From contig DYPH01000051.1 of NCBI GenBank assembly GCA_020720045.1, positions 1 to 38,102 on the forward strand: a stretch of 38,102 bases of DNA. Direction: 5' to 3'. The notes beneath the pieces were generated by a model, which was given only the letters and a program-made list of their open reading frames with translations, searched no databases and was not told where the DNA came from. This document shows, piece by piece, positions 15,546 through 23,936 of the stretch; position 1 is the first letter of the stretch, and every line of letters begins with the position of its first letter. The DNA comes from Sorangium cellulosum (GTDB taxonomy: Bacteria; Myxococcota_A; Polyangia; Polyangiales; Polyangiaceae). The position numbers were made by a program, and so were the translations under genes.

Positions 15546-16844
15546 ATGTCTGATCCCCGCCTCAACCGGCCAATTTCCGTCGCAGAACTCGCCGCGCTCG
15601 TTCCGAACGGCGCGAAGGCTTTCGTCCACGGCGCCGCGATGACGCCGGTCCCCCTCTTGGATGCGCTCGCCGCGCGCGCCGACGTCGAGGGGGTCACGCT
15701 CTATCACCTGCATACTGCAGGGACCGATTCCTTCGTCGCCCCGGCGGTCGCCGGCCGCATCCGCTCCGTCTCCTTTTTTGCGGCGGGGAACGTCCGGAAG
15801 GCGATCGCCGAGGGGCGCGCCGACTACCTCCCCATCTTTCTCGCCGATATTCCTCGATTGTTCCTTGGTGGGACGATCCCCCTCGACGTCGCGCTTGTGC
15901 AGGTCTCCCCGCCAGACCGCCATGGCCTCGTCAGCCTCGGCACCTCCGTCGATGCCGCCCTCGCCGCCGTGATGACGGCGAAGAAGGTCTTTGCGCTCAT
16001 CAATCCGAACGTGCCGCGCACCCATGGCGCCGCCGCATTCCCCTTCGCAAAGATCGACGCATTCGCGCTCGTCGATCGGCCGCTGATCGCCCACGAGGCG
16101 GGCAAGGAACCGACAGAGGTCGAAGGCAAAATCGGCCAAGAAATTGCTAATTTAGTCGTCGATGGGGCGACGCTTCAGATGGGGATCGGCGCCATCCCCG
16201 ACGCGGTCCTCACGCGGCTTGGCGGGAAGAACGATCTCGGCGTTCATACCGAGATGTTCTCCGACCACCTCGTGCCGCTTCTCGAGAGTGGCGTCGTGAA
16301 CAATCGGCGGAAGAACGTCTATCCCGGCGTCTCGATCACAAGTTTTGTCAACGGAACCAAGAAGGTCTTTGACTACGTCGATGACAACCCGATGGTGCAG
16401 TTCCACCCCTGCAACCACACCAACGACACGCTGATGATTCGCAAGAACGACAACGTCGTCGCGATCAACTCGGCGATCGAGATCGATTTGACCGGGCAGG
16501 TCTGCGCCGATTCGATGGGCTTCTCCATCTATTCGGGCATCGGCGGGCAGATGGACTTCATCCGCGGCGCCGCCCTCTCGAAGGGGGGGAAGCCGATCCT
16601 TGCCCTTCCGTCGACGGCGGCCAAAGGCACCGTCTCCCGCATCGTCCCCTCCTTGAAGCCGGGGGCCGGGGTGGTCACCACGCGCGGACACGTCCACTAC
16701 GTCGTCACCGAGTACGGCACCGTGAACCTCGTCGGCAAGACGCTCCGCGAGCGCGCCGAGGCACTGATCGCCATCGCGCCCCCCGACTTCCGGGCAGAGC
16801 TGCGGCGCGCGGTCGCCGACGTCCGCCACTACCTGCTCAGCTAA
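15546..16844 (+). CDS. Acetyl-CoA hydrolase/transferase family protein
   Basis: This is a 432-residue protein starting at ATG 15546, with AAGAGG upstream at good spacing. It has the two CoA-transferase domains of the acetyl-CoA hydrolase/4-hydroxybutyrate CoA-transferase family: an N-terminal half with FVHGAAMTPVPLLDAL and INPNVPRTHGAA, and a C-terminal half with the catalytic glutamate in GVHTEMFSD (Glu236), then SGIGGQMDFIRGAA and GGKPILALPSTAAKGTVSRIVP. The Glu forms a glutamyl-CoA thioester during transfer. The acceptor (acetate, succinate, 4-hydroxybutyrate or propionate) cannot be read from the sequence. It acts in the cytoplasm, in carboxylate activation or CoA recycling. It stands alone in its transcription unit. 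Confidence 0.93.
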   Translation: MSDPRLNRPISVAELAALVPNGAKAFVHGAAMTPVPLLDALAARADVEGVTLYHLHTAGTDSFVAPAVAGRIRSVSFFAAGNVRKAIAEGRADYLPIFLADIPRLFLGGTIPLDVALVQVSPPDRHGLVSLGTSVDAALAAVMTAKKVFALINPNVPRTHGAAAFPFAKIDAFALVDRPLIAHEAGKEPTEVEGKIGQEIANLVVDGATLQMGIGAIPDAVLTRLGGKNDLGVHTEMFSDHLVPLLESGVVNNRRKNVYPGVSITSFVNGTKKVFDYVDDNPMVQFHPCNHTNDTLMIRKNDNVVAINSAIEIDLTGQVCADSMGFSIYSGIGGQMDFIRGAALSKGGKPILALPSTAAKGTVSRIVPSLKPGAGVVTTRGHVHYVVTEYGTVNLVGKTLRERAEALIAIAPPDFRAELRRAVADVRHYLLS

Positions 16845-17132
16845 CGGCGGTGAGGAAACGGCGAGCGCCGTCAACCTTCCATCGGCCCCCCGGCGCGGGA
16901 CCGACAAGATCGCAACGGTGCTCGGTGACGATGGAGCAAATCCGCGGAAAATTCTGCTTTTCAAGACGGAACGGATCCTGCATTGTCGCCCACCACAACG
17001 GCGTCGAGGTCACCCTCCCCGGCGCCACGTCTTGATTCCGCCCTCGAAACGCACCCGCCCTCACCGTCCTTCGGTGGGGGGCGTCCCATCCGAGCTCGAC
17101 GGCCCCGCGCCGCCGATGCCCCTGGAGCTCCC
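16845..17132. other. 288-bp intergenic region with doubtful small reading frames
   Basis: The gap between the CoA-transferase and the outer-membrane barrel contains overlapping frames on both strands. The + frame 16850-17035 (61 codons, GTG start, ending ..VAHHNGVEVTLPGATS) and the - frame ending at 16837 (48 codons from its best ATG) each look somewhat protein-like. Neither has a ribosome binding site I trust, and neither is recognisable. The promoter of the barrel gene must also lie here. Confidence 0.4.
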
Positions 17133-18407
17133 GTGAAGCTGTCCGTCCTTTCGCTCTTCGTCGCTACTCCGGTCCTCGCTTTTGCTGCACAAGCGCACGC
17201 TGGTGGAGCCTCGGACGCCGCGCCGGCCCTCGGTTACGCGCCGCCGGTCGCCGCCCAGACGGTCTCGGGAACGGCAGCACCGACCGACCCGACGCAACCG
17301 CCGAGCGCAGCTGCGCCGACGGCGACCGTCACCGTCGGCGGAACGGCGACGCCCGCGACGACCGATGCGCCACCTCCGGCCCCGGAGACCGAGAAGGCGC
17401 CGGAAAAGAGCTGGATCGATAACTTTGCCGGTTCGTCGGTCTTTACCCAGACCGGGGCGACGCTGTCGACGCTCGTGAAGAGCTACAACGGCGACTACAA
17501 CCCGACGGTTCAGACGTTTACGTCTTTCAGCCCTCGTTACAAAATCAACAAGAATTTCCAGCTTCGTGGCCGTATCGCGGCGACCTACGAGTGGACCAAC
17601 TCGGACTCGACGAACTACGCCCACGAACTTGAGCTCAGCGACACCAACGTCCAGCTCTTCTACCAGGGCATCAAGGCGTTCGACCTCGGTGGGGGCGTGA
17701 AGTTGAAGCTTTCGCCGTTCCTCGGCGCCGGCCTCCCGACGTCCAAACAATCGCGCTACCGCACGATGTTTGTTTCGCCGAGCCTCGGCGTTCAGGCGGC
17801 CCTCCCGATCGAAAAACTCTTCGGTGGCGAGTGGATGATCATCGCGAATACGATCTTCACGCACCCCTTCTACCGCTACACGAACGCCGTCGTTGACAAC
17901 GGCCCGGCGAACGCGACGCTCGATGATGTCCGCCCCGAAAACGCAGGAAATATCGCGTATACCGGGAGTTCCCAGCGCCTCGGCGCCGGGTCGGGCAGCA
18001 TGGCGAATGCGCTGAGCTGGACCGCTATCGTCGTCGCCGAATACGGCAAATTCTCGCCGGGCGCCTTTATGCTCGGGTCGAGCCAGTTCTACTACACGCC
18101 GAAAGCAACGCCGGGCCTGTCGGCGAGCACCGACCCGCCGAACGTCCGTAACTCTACGTTCTTCGCGGCGTGGCTCGACTACCACTTCAACGATTGGCTC
18201 ACTCCGGAAGTTGGCTACCAGCAGTTCCGTTCGAGCCTTGCCGCCGACGGCAAGTTCGGGAACCCGTTCTTCTCGAAGTACCAGGACGCAACCGTCTACC
18301 TCGGCGCGAACATCCAGCTCGACTCGCTCTACAAGGCGCTTTCGGGCAGCCAGGGCGCGGCCGGCGTCGTGCGTGCGAAGAACAACACGCCGATCCGCTT
18401 CTACTGA
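17133..18407 (+). CDS. Outer-membrane beta-barrel protein
   Basis: This is a 424-residue protein. GTG 17133 is chosen because GGAG lies 7 nt upstream and a signal peptide starts there (MKLSVLSLFVATPVLAFAAQAHAGG). Residues 30-95 are a Pro/Ala/Thr-rich linker. The rest alternates aromatic and polar residues in amphipathic strands (FTSFSPRYKINKNFQLRGRIAATYEW, LKLSPFLGAGLP, WTAIVVAEYGKFSPGAFMLGSSQFYY when cut into strands) and ends in a strand closing with Phe-Tyr, as for a BAM-assembled barrel. The channel's substrate is unknown. A strong bidirectional terminator follows at 18424-18454. It has no operon partner. Confidence 0.85.
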   Translation: MKLSVLSLFVATPVLAFAAQAHAGGASDAAPALGYAPPVAAQTVSGTAAPTDPTQPPSAAAPTATVTVGGTATPATTDAPPPAPETEKAPEKSWIDNFAGSSVFTQTGATLSTLVKSYNGDYNPTVQTFTSFSPRYKINKNFQLRGRIAATYEWTNSDSTNYAHELELSDTNVQLFYQGIKAFDLGGGVKLKLSPFLGAGLPTSKQSRYRTMFVSPSLGVQAALPIEKLFGGEWMIIANTIFTHPFYRYTNAVVDNGPANATLDDVRPENAGNIAYTGSSQRLGAGSGSMANALSWTAIVVAEYGKFSPGAFMLGSSQFYYTPKATPGLSASTDPPNVRNSTFFAAWLDYHFNDWLTPEVGYQQFRSSLAADGKFGNPFFSKYQDATVYLGANIQLDSLYKALSGSQGAAGVVRAKNNTPIRFY

Positions 18408-18423
18408 GCAGTCGCCCACAAAG

Positions 18424-18454
18424 AAACGCGAAGTCCTCACCGGACTTCGCGTTT
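18424..18454. terminator. Bidirectional intrinsic terminator
   Basis: The arms aaacgcgaagtcc (18424-18436) and ggacttcgcgttt (18442-18454) are perfect 13-bp complements with a 5-nt loop (tcacc). The + strand exits into TTTTCTCGTTTG. It sits between the ends of the convergent barrel gene and SUMF1 lipoprotein gene and probably stops both. Confidence 0.9.
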
Positions 18455-18472
18455 TCTCGTTTGTTGGGGCAC

Positions 18473-19456
18473 TTAGCGAGATTTGACGCAGCGGAAACCG
18501 ACGTCGCCGATCTTCGCCTTGCTGTTCGTGTGGGTGTAGTTCCGAATGACCAACTCATCGGCGCCGGACAGGTAGCTCCCCCCCATCACGTAGCGGTCGG
18601 CGTTGGTGGAAAGCGAGTCGTCGGAGGCGTAGGGGACGCTCGTCATTGGTGGGGGGACGTCGTTGACGAGGTCCCAGGTCCATTCGCGGACGCCGCCCGC
18701 AAGGCCGAAGATCCCTTCCCGCGTTTGCCCCGCCGCGAACTCCTGAGTGCCACGGTAGGGATCGCAGTCCTTGGGCGCTGTCACCGTCGCCCCTTCGTCG
18801 ACCGTAGCCTCGCCGGAATAAAGTGCGCGATTGCAGTTTGAAGTCGGCGCTTCCGAGCCCCACGGGTACTGCAGGATTCCGGTTTCGGTATTCGCGGCAT
18901 AGATCCATTCAGGGAGCGTCGGAAGGCGCGCCCCACGAAACGCGCAATAGGCGAGGGCCTGCTCCCAGGGGACGTTATCCACGGCGGGTGGATCGGAGTT
19001 ACTTCCACCGCTTCCGCTACTGTAACCCCCTTGATAGGTGGCCGATTTTCGCCCCCCAACGCCGACACGCTGCGAATCTCGGAACGCAGAAGACCGAGCA
19101 GCGGTGTTCCAGTCTTTCCGCCAAACCATCTTGTCCTTGTAGGGACCGGAATCGAGGATGGCCCCCTCCTTGGGGAGGGGCATTCCTGCGTCGACCCAAA
19201 CCTTGAAATCGCGCACATTCACTTCGTAGCGATCGACGGCGATTTGGTAGGAATCGAGATGCACGTGCCGAGTCACCGCTCCGTACTGCACCTCAAATTG
19301 CGAAGGTCCCTCGTTGAGGAGGGCCATGCCATCCACCCCGCCAGCGTCGGTGGTGTCTCCGTCCGTTGGGAAGGTGAACGTCGGGAAGCAGCCGCCGAGG
19401 CCGAGGACCGCAAGGGCGAGCAGCGGAGGGCGCGACGCAAACCGGTTCCGTTTCAT
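18473..19456 (-). CDS. SUMF1/formylglycine-generating-enzyme-like lipoprotein
   Basis: This is a 327-residue protein starting at ATG 19456, where a lipoprotein signal begins (MKRNRFASRPPLLALAVLGLGGC, Cys23). The body follows the FGE-sulfatase (SUMF1) fold: YQIAVDRYEVNVRDFKVWVDAG, then VDNVPWEQALAYCAFRGARLPTLPEW, YPWGSE, GIFGLAGGVREWTWD, RYVMGGSYLS and a closing GDVGFRCVKSR. True FGEs oxidise a Cys to formylglycine using paired active-site cysteines. I do not see that pair clearly, and many bacterial SUMF1 lipoproteins have lost or changed this activity. It is likely an outer-membrane-anchored protein of unknown role. A second member lies at 25459-26349. Confidence 0.88.
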   Translation of the reverse strand: MKRNRFASRPPLLALAVLGLGGCFPTFTFPTDGDTTDAGGVDGMALLNEGPSQFEVQYGAVTRHVHLDSYQIAVDRYEVNVRDFKVWVDAGMPLPKEGAILDSGPYKDKMVWRKDWNTAARSSAFRDSQRVGVGGRKSATYQGGYSSGSGGSNSDPPAVDNVPWEQALAYCAFRGARLPTLPEWIYAANTETGILQYPWGSEAPTSNCNRALYSGEATVDEGATVTAPKDCDPYRGTQEFAAGQTREGIFGLAGGVREWTWDLVNDVPPPMTSVPYASDDSLSTNADRYVMGGSYLSGADELVIRNYTHTNSKAKIGDVGFRCVKSR

Positions 19457-19543
19457 GAGCGAAGGAATTGCCCGCTTTGGCCGCCGGCGCAAGACGCCGT
19501 TCCCCCGCGGACGCTGAAAAATCCGTGCTAGTGCGCGGGGCAC

Positions 19544-20905
19544 ATGGCGAAAGAAGAACGTCCGAAAGCGGTCCTCGTGGCAGTGAAGCTCCCGGAGACG
19601 ACCGATGCCGAATTCGCATCTGGTCTCGAGGAGCTTGGGCGGCTCGTAACGACCCTCGGCTACGACCCGGTCGCGACGGTGACCCAGACGCGGACGCATT
19701 TGGCGTCGGGAGCGGTGCTCGGCGAGGGAAAACTCGAGGAGCTCTCAGAGCTTACTGGAGGTACCGGGCGCGTGGAAGGGTTCGTCGTCCAGAAGAAGGA
19801 CAAGGCCCGGCTCCGGCGCGAGGAGGCGGCCGGCTTCGCCGAGGAGGATCGTAGCGACGCGGAAGAGGTCGATCCGAGCACGCTCCCCCACGGCAAGATC
19901 GCGCTCATCGCCGTCGACCACGACATCTCCCCGAGCCAGGCGCGCAACCTGGAAAAGGCGACCGGCGTCGACGTCCTCGACCGGACTGGCGTCATCGTCG
20001 ATATTTTCCACCGCCACGCGAAGAGCCGTGAGGCGCGCTTGCAGGTCGAAATTGCACGACTGACCTACACAGCGCCGCGGCTCCGCGAGTCCCCTTCTGG
20101 CAAAGAACGGCAGCAAGGCAAAGGGGCTGGCGAAGCGGCCCTTGAGCTTGATCGCCGCAAGATTCGCGATCGAATTGCCGAACTACGCGAAGAGCTCGAA
20201 GCGATTCAGAAGAACCAATCGGTCCGCCGCGCCCACCGCCGAGAAGCCCGTCGTGTCGCCCTCGTCGGCTACACCAATGCGGGAAAATCTTCGCTAATGC
20301 GAGCACTTACCGGCAGCGAAGTTTACGTCGAAAACAAGCTCTTCGCGACGCTCGACACCACCGTGCGTGCGCTCCATCCGGAAGTCAAACCGCGTATCTT
20401 GGTGTCGGACACCGTCGGTTTCATCAAGAAGCTCCCCCACGATCTCGTGGCGAGCTTCAAGTCGACCCTCGACGAAGCGCTCGAAGCCTCTTTGCTCCTT
20501 CATATCGTCGATGGATCGGACCCCGCCTGGGAAACCCAAGGGGATGTGACGAAAGAGGTCCTCGCCGAGATCGGCGCCGACGCGGTCCCCTACCAGCTCG
20601 TCTTCAACAAGCGCGATCGCATCGACGAGGAGACGCGAGCCCAGCTCGCACGCCGCTACCCGGATGCCTGGTTTGTCTCCGCCCACGAGCCGAGCGATGT
20701 CACGGAACTTCATGGCAAAATCGTAGCGTTCTTCGCGGCGAGCTATGTGGCCCGCGAGTTCGTTGTACCTTACACGCGTCAGGCGCTCATTCACGAGATG
20801 CACGAGACCGGCCGCGTCGCCCGGGAGGACTACGGCGAAGCCGGGATCACGGTGCTCTTCGAGAGCGACAAGGAAGCGGTCGAGCGCATCGCGGCGAAGC
20901 TGTGA
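19544..20905 (+). CDS. hflX: GTPase HflX
   Basis: This is a 453-residue protein starting at ATG 19544. The N-terminal HflX domain (EFASGLEELGRLVTTLGY, LASGAVLGEGKLEEL) leads to the conserved linker; the usual RGPGE(T/S)QLE motif appears here as GKGAGEAALELDRRKI. A coiled coil follows (about 200-225). The G domain has G1 GYTNAGKSS at 242-250, G3 DTVGF from 289 and G4 NKRD. HflX binds the 50S subunit and splits stalled ribosomes, for example after heat stress. Compared with E. coli HflX it has an acidic insert near 95-112 (EEDRSDAEEVD). Its promoter lies in the 87-bp gap to the divergent lipoprotein gene. Confidence 0.95.
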   Translation: MAKEERPKAVLVAVKLPETTDAEFASGLEELGRLVTTLGYDPVATVTQTRTHLASGAVLGEGKLEELSELTGGTGRVEGFVVQKKDKARLRREEAAGFAEEDRSDAEEVDPSTLPHGKIALIAVDHDISPSQARNLEKATGVDVLDRTGVIVDIFHRHAKSREARLQVEIARLTYTAPRLRESPSGKERQQGKGAGEAALELDRRKIRDRIAELREELEAIQKNQSVRRAHRREARRVALVGYTNAGKSSLMRALTGSEVYVENKLFATLDTTVRALHPEVKPRILVSDTVGFIKKLPHDLVASFKSTLDEALEASLLLHIVDGSDPAWETQGDVTKEVLAEIGADAVPYQLVFNKRDRIDEETRAQLARRYPDAWFVSAHEPSDVTELHGKIVAFFAASYVAREFVVPYTRQALIHEMHETGRVAREDYGEAGITVLFESDKEAVERIAAKL

Positions 20906-20935
20906 TTTCCCAGGCATATTGAGTAGCGTGGCGCG

Positions 20936-22207
20936 GTGAACTCCGCCGAGACCCTCACCGATTTCCTCGCCTACTTGGGCGCCTCCCCGACGCCCTACCA
21001 CGCCGTCTTGGAAGCAGAGACGCGCCTCGCCGCTGCCGGCTTTTCGAAGCTCGATGAGCGGGAGGCGTGGAACCTCACCGAGGGGTCTGCCCATTGGGTC
21101 GTTTTTGGGGGGACGTGCCTTATTGCATTTGTCGTCCCGAAGGCGCCGCGCGGATTCCACATTATCGGCGCGCATACCGACTCCCCAAATCTTCGGTTGA
21201 AGCCGAACGCCGAGTACGAAAAAGAAGGCTATCGGCAACTGGGGGTCGAAGTGTACGGCGGGGCGCTTTTGAACTCGTGGCTCGACCGTGACCTCTCCGT
21301 CGGAGGTGCCCTGCTCACTGCAGGTTCAAACGGGGAAGTTCTGCGGACGCTCGTCAAGCTTGATCGCCCGATCGCGCGGGTCGCTCAACTTGCAATTCAC
21401 CTCGATCGTGACGCCAACGACAAAGGGGTCGTCCTCAATCGCCAGGAGCATCTGCCGCCGCTCGTCGGCCTCGCCGGCGCTGGCAAAACGGGCCTCTTCG
21501 ACGCCCTCGCGAAGGCGGCTGGCGTCGACAAAGAGTCGATCGTCGGCCACGACCTGATGCTCTACGACACCCTCGCGCCCGCCCAAGGGGGGCTCGACGG
21601 CGAGTTCGTCTATTCGGCACGCCTCGACAACCTCGCCTCCTGCCATGCCGCGATCGGCGCCCTCATCGACGCCAAAGCGTCCGTCGGCGGCCACGTCGCC
21701 GTTGCGGCCCTCTTCGATCATGAAGAGGTCGGAAGCGGGAGCGCCTACGGGGCGGAGTCGTCGTTTCTTCCTCGAATTCTGGAACGAATTTCGGGCGATC
21801 GGAGCCGTTACTTCCAGCTCCTCGCCGGCTCGGCCTGCGTCAGCGCCGACATGGCCCACGCGGTCCACCCGAACTACGCGGAGCGCCACGAGCGGAACCA
21901 CAAGCCGCGCCTCAACGCGGGCCCCGTCATCAAGACGAACTCCCAGCAGCGCTACGCGACGAGCGCGGAGACGGCGGCGCATTTCCGTGCACTCTGCAAA
22001 GATGTCGACGTCCCCGTGCAAACCTACGCCCACCGGACCGACCTCCCCTGCGGTTCTACGATCGGCCCGATCACGTCAACGTTGCTCGCAATTCCGACGG
22101 TCGACGTCGGCAACCCGATGCTTGGAATGCACTCGGCGCGCGAGGCCTGCGGCTCCGAGGATCAGGCGCTGATGATCCGTGTACTTTCCCGGTTCTTCGC
22201 GACGTGA
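20936..22207 (+). CDS. apeB: M18 family aminopeptidase
   Basis: This is a 423-residue protein starting at GTG 20936, 30 nt after hflX. The M18 signatures are present: the first zinc ligands in IGAHTDSPNLRLKP (His80, Asp82), the bridging Asp region ARLDNLASCHAA, the catalytic Glu pair in LFDHEEVGSGS and the last His in GMHSAREACG. M18 enzymes are large cytosolic oligomers that remove N-terminal, often acidic, residues from peptides, aiding peptide turnover. Length and motif order are normal. Its stop codon overlaps the start of the Cys-rich lipoprotein gene (GTGA). Confidence 0.95.
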   Translation: MNSAETLTDFLAYLGASPTPYHAVLEAETRLAAAGFSKLDEREAWNLTEGSAHWVVFGGTCLIAFVVPKAPRGFHIIGAHTDSPNLRLKPNAEYEKEGYRQLGVEVYGGALLNSWLDRDLSVGGALLTAGSNGEVLRTLVKLDRPIARVAQLAIHLDRDANDKGVVLNRQEHLPPLVGLAGAGKTGLFDALAKAAGVDKESIVGHDLMLYDTLAPAQGGLDGEFVYSARLDNLASCHAAIGALIDAKASVGGHVAVAALFDHEEVGSGSAYGAESSFLPRILERISGDRSRYFQLLAGSACVSADMAHAVHPNYAERHERNHKPRLNAGPVIKTNSQQRYATSAETAAHFRALCKDVDVPVQTYAHRTDLPCGSTIGPITSTLLAIPTVDVGNPMLGMHSAREACGSEDQALMIRVLSRFFAT

Positions 22208-22944
22208 GCGGCTCTACGTTCCGCTCGCTCCTCGCCCTGGCGCTCGCCATGCTCCCGCTCCTCGGCGGTGGGTGTACGTCGAAGGTCGGTGCAGCCTGCA
22301 AGAAAGGGCAGGTCGCCTGCGCCGACGCCGCGACGATGCTGGTCTGCGCGACGAGCGGCTCCGACGACGCCCCAGGGACCTTCGAAGCGGTCCGCTGCGC
22401 GGGGCCGAAGGGCTGCACCAAAGGGGGAAAAATCGCCTGCGATGGCCCGGTTGCGCACCTTGGCGGTGCCTGCTTGGGGAACGATGCATCCTGCACAGAA
22501 TCGGGCACCGAAGCGCTGCGTTGTGACAATGGAAAGTACGCGCCATGGCTCGCCTGCCGGGGCCCGAAGAAGTGCCTCGGAGCAGGGAAAAACCTCGCGT
22601 GCGACGCATCGATCGCCCGCACGGACGAGGCCTGCACGAAGCCCGGCATCTACGCCTGCGCCGATGGGGGCAAGGAGCTGCTCCAGTGCGACGGGAGCCT
22701 CTGGAAGACCTTCCGACGGTGCCGCGGAGTGAGCGGCTGCCGCTTCGACGCGGCGACGAGCGAAGCGAGCTGCGACATGAGCGTGGCAGATGCCGCCGAC
22801 CCCTGCGCAACGCCTGGAATTGTCGCCTGTTCGAGCGACGGCAAGGCGGAACTCGTCTGCCGGGCGGGCGTCTTTGCGGTCTCGCGGGCCTGCCCGAAAA
22901 AGGGGTGCCGCAGCACCGACCGCAAGCGCATCGAATGCGAGTAG
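22204..22944 (+). CDS. Cys-rich lipoprotein with four six-cysteine modules
   Basis: This is a 246-residue protein starting at GTG 22204, overlapping the aminopeptidase stop by 4 nt. The signal peptide (MSGSTFRSLLALALAMLPLL) ends at Cys24 with an imperfect lipobox (GGGC). The mature part is four tandem modules, each with six Cys: 32/39/48/65/71/79, 90/97/107/118/124/133, 144/152/162/173/179/190 and 201/209/219/230/235/245. Within a module the pattern is [DGA]-x-C-x(6-7)-C, then C ending a short strand before a turn, C after a hydrophobic loop, C-x(4-5)-C spacing and a closing C[DE]. The modules probably form three disulfides each in the periplasm or at the surface. I do not recognise the fold; a binding or protease-resistant domain is plausible. 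Confidence 0.82.
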   Translation: MSGSTFRSLLALALAMLPLLGGGCTSKVGAACKKGQVACADAATMLVCATSGSDDAPGTFEAVRCAGPKGCTKGGKIACDGPVAHLGGACLGNDASCTESGTEALRCDNGKYAPWLACRGPKKCLGAGKNLACDASIARTDEACTKPGIYACADGGKELLQCDGSLWKTFRRCRGVSGCRFDAATSEASCDMSVADAADPCATPGIVACSSDGKAELVCRAGVFAVSRACPKKGCRSTDRKRIECE

Positions 22945-22949
22945 CGGCG

Positions 22950-23936
22950 TTAGAAGCGCCCCGCGCAGCCGAGACCGAGGAGCCCACCGCCGAGCGCTGG
23001 TGCGCAAGCGACCGCTGAACCGTTCGAAGTTCCAACGGTTTTCGTCGACGGAGCGCCGAGTGCCACCATGAGGGCACCTCCGACGAGGAGTGCGCCCCCG
23101 CCGATGGCCGTCCCAAGACCGACGTTCCGCCAGAGCTTGGTGGAGTTGGCGAGGTCGTCGCAGTTCTTGCTGAGGTCCTTCAAGCAGGTGTTGTGATCGC
23201 CGGCGTTCTTCTCGCCGAGGCCGAAGGAGACGCCGGAAACGACGCCGAGCAGTGCGCCACCGCCAACGAAGACCCAGCCAACCGTCCGCAGCCCGCCATT
23301 GCTCACGACGACGGTCACCGGAGGCGGCGGCGTTCCTGGCCCCTTCGCGTCGTGGGATTCCTTCGGGACGACGGCGACCGGGGCGAGGGTGAACGACTCG
23401 CGGGCCAGCGCACCGCGTTCGACGGTGATCGACCGGCTGCCGCGCTCAAAGCCCTCGGCGGTGACGACAAGCGTGTGGGGACCGACGGCGACCCGAAGCG
23501 GCGTTGCAAGCGGCGTCGCCCCCTGGGCCTCGCCGTCGATAAGCAGGGAGGCCGGGACCGACGTACGAACGTCGAGGGAGCCGAGACGGTCTGCGACATT
23601 TTTCCGAGCGTCTTCCAGCGTTTGGCGATGCTTGGTGATCCACGCGTCCGTCGTCGCGGCGAGCGCCTCGTCGAGGTGCTTTTCCGCGGCGGGGAAGAGT
23701 CCGAGCGCCTGCTCGGCGAGGGCGACCTGGGCCAGCGTCCGAGGCGCCGGCGCGAGTTCCTGCGCCTTGCGAAACTTCGCAAGGGCCTCTTCGTCGCGCC
23801 CCGCTTTGCGCAGGTCTTGACCTCCGAGCACGAGCTTATTCGCCGTTTCTACCGGCTTTTCAGGCTCAGCAAACGCGGTAACGGAAAAAAGCGTGGCGAA
23901 CGAAAGGGCGCATACGAACGAGAGTTTTCGCATCAT
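22950..23936 (-). CDS. TPR/PEGA-type envelope protein
   Basis: This is a 328-residue protein whose ATG directly follows the kinase stop codon, so it is coupled to that gene. Residues 1-23 are a Sec signal peptide (cleavage near VTAFA). TPR-like helices follow (LRKAGRDEEALAKFRKAQELAP, TLAQVALAEQALGLFPAAEKHLDEAL), then a PEGA-like beta domain (SLDVRTSVPASLLIDGEAQGATPL..VGPHTLVVTAEG). Two Gly-rich hydrophobic segments come next (VGWVFVGGGALLGVVSG and GTAIGGGALLVGGALMVALGA), and the end is the GLGCAGRF tail. Such proteins are common beside Ser/Thr kinases in Polyangia and may be envelope partners. The protein at 29631-30579 is a diverged homologue with the tail GLGCAGTF. Confidence 0.85.
   Translation of the reverse strand: MMRKLSFVCALSFATLFSVTAFAEPEKPVETANKLVLGGQDLRKAGRDEEALAKFRKAQELAPAPRTLAQVALAEQALGLFPAAEKHLDEALAATTDAWITKHRQTLEDARKNVADRLGSLDVRTSVPASLLIDGEAQGATPLATPLRVAVGPHTLVVTAEGFERGSRSITVERGALARESFTLAPVAVVPKESHDAKGPGTPPPPVTVVVSNGGLRTVGWVFVGGGALLGVVSGVSFGLGEKNAGDHNTCLKDLSKNCDDLANSTKLWRNVGLGTAIGGGALLVGGALMVALGAPSTKTVGTSNGSAVACAPALGGGLLGLGCAGRF

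Noticed and set aside
16837-17064. Small frames on both strands after the CoA-transferase gene
   Set aside because: Two overlapping candidates look equally plausible, neither has a ribosome binding site or known relatives; kept only as a note on the intergenic region.
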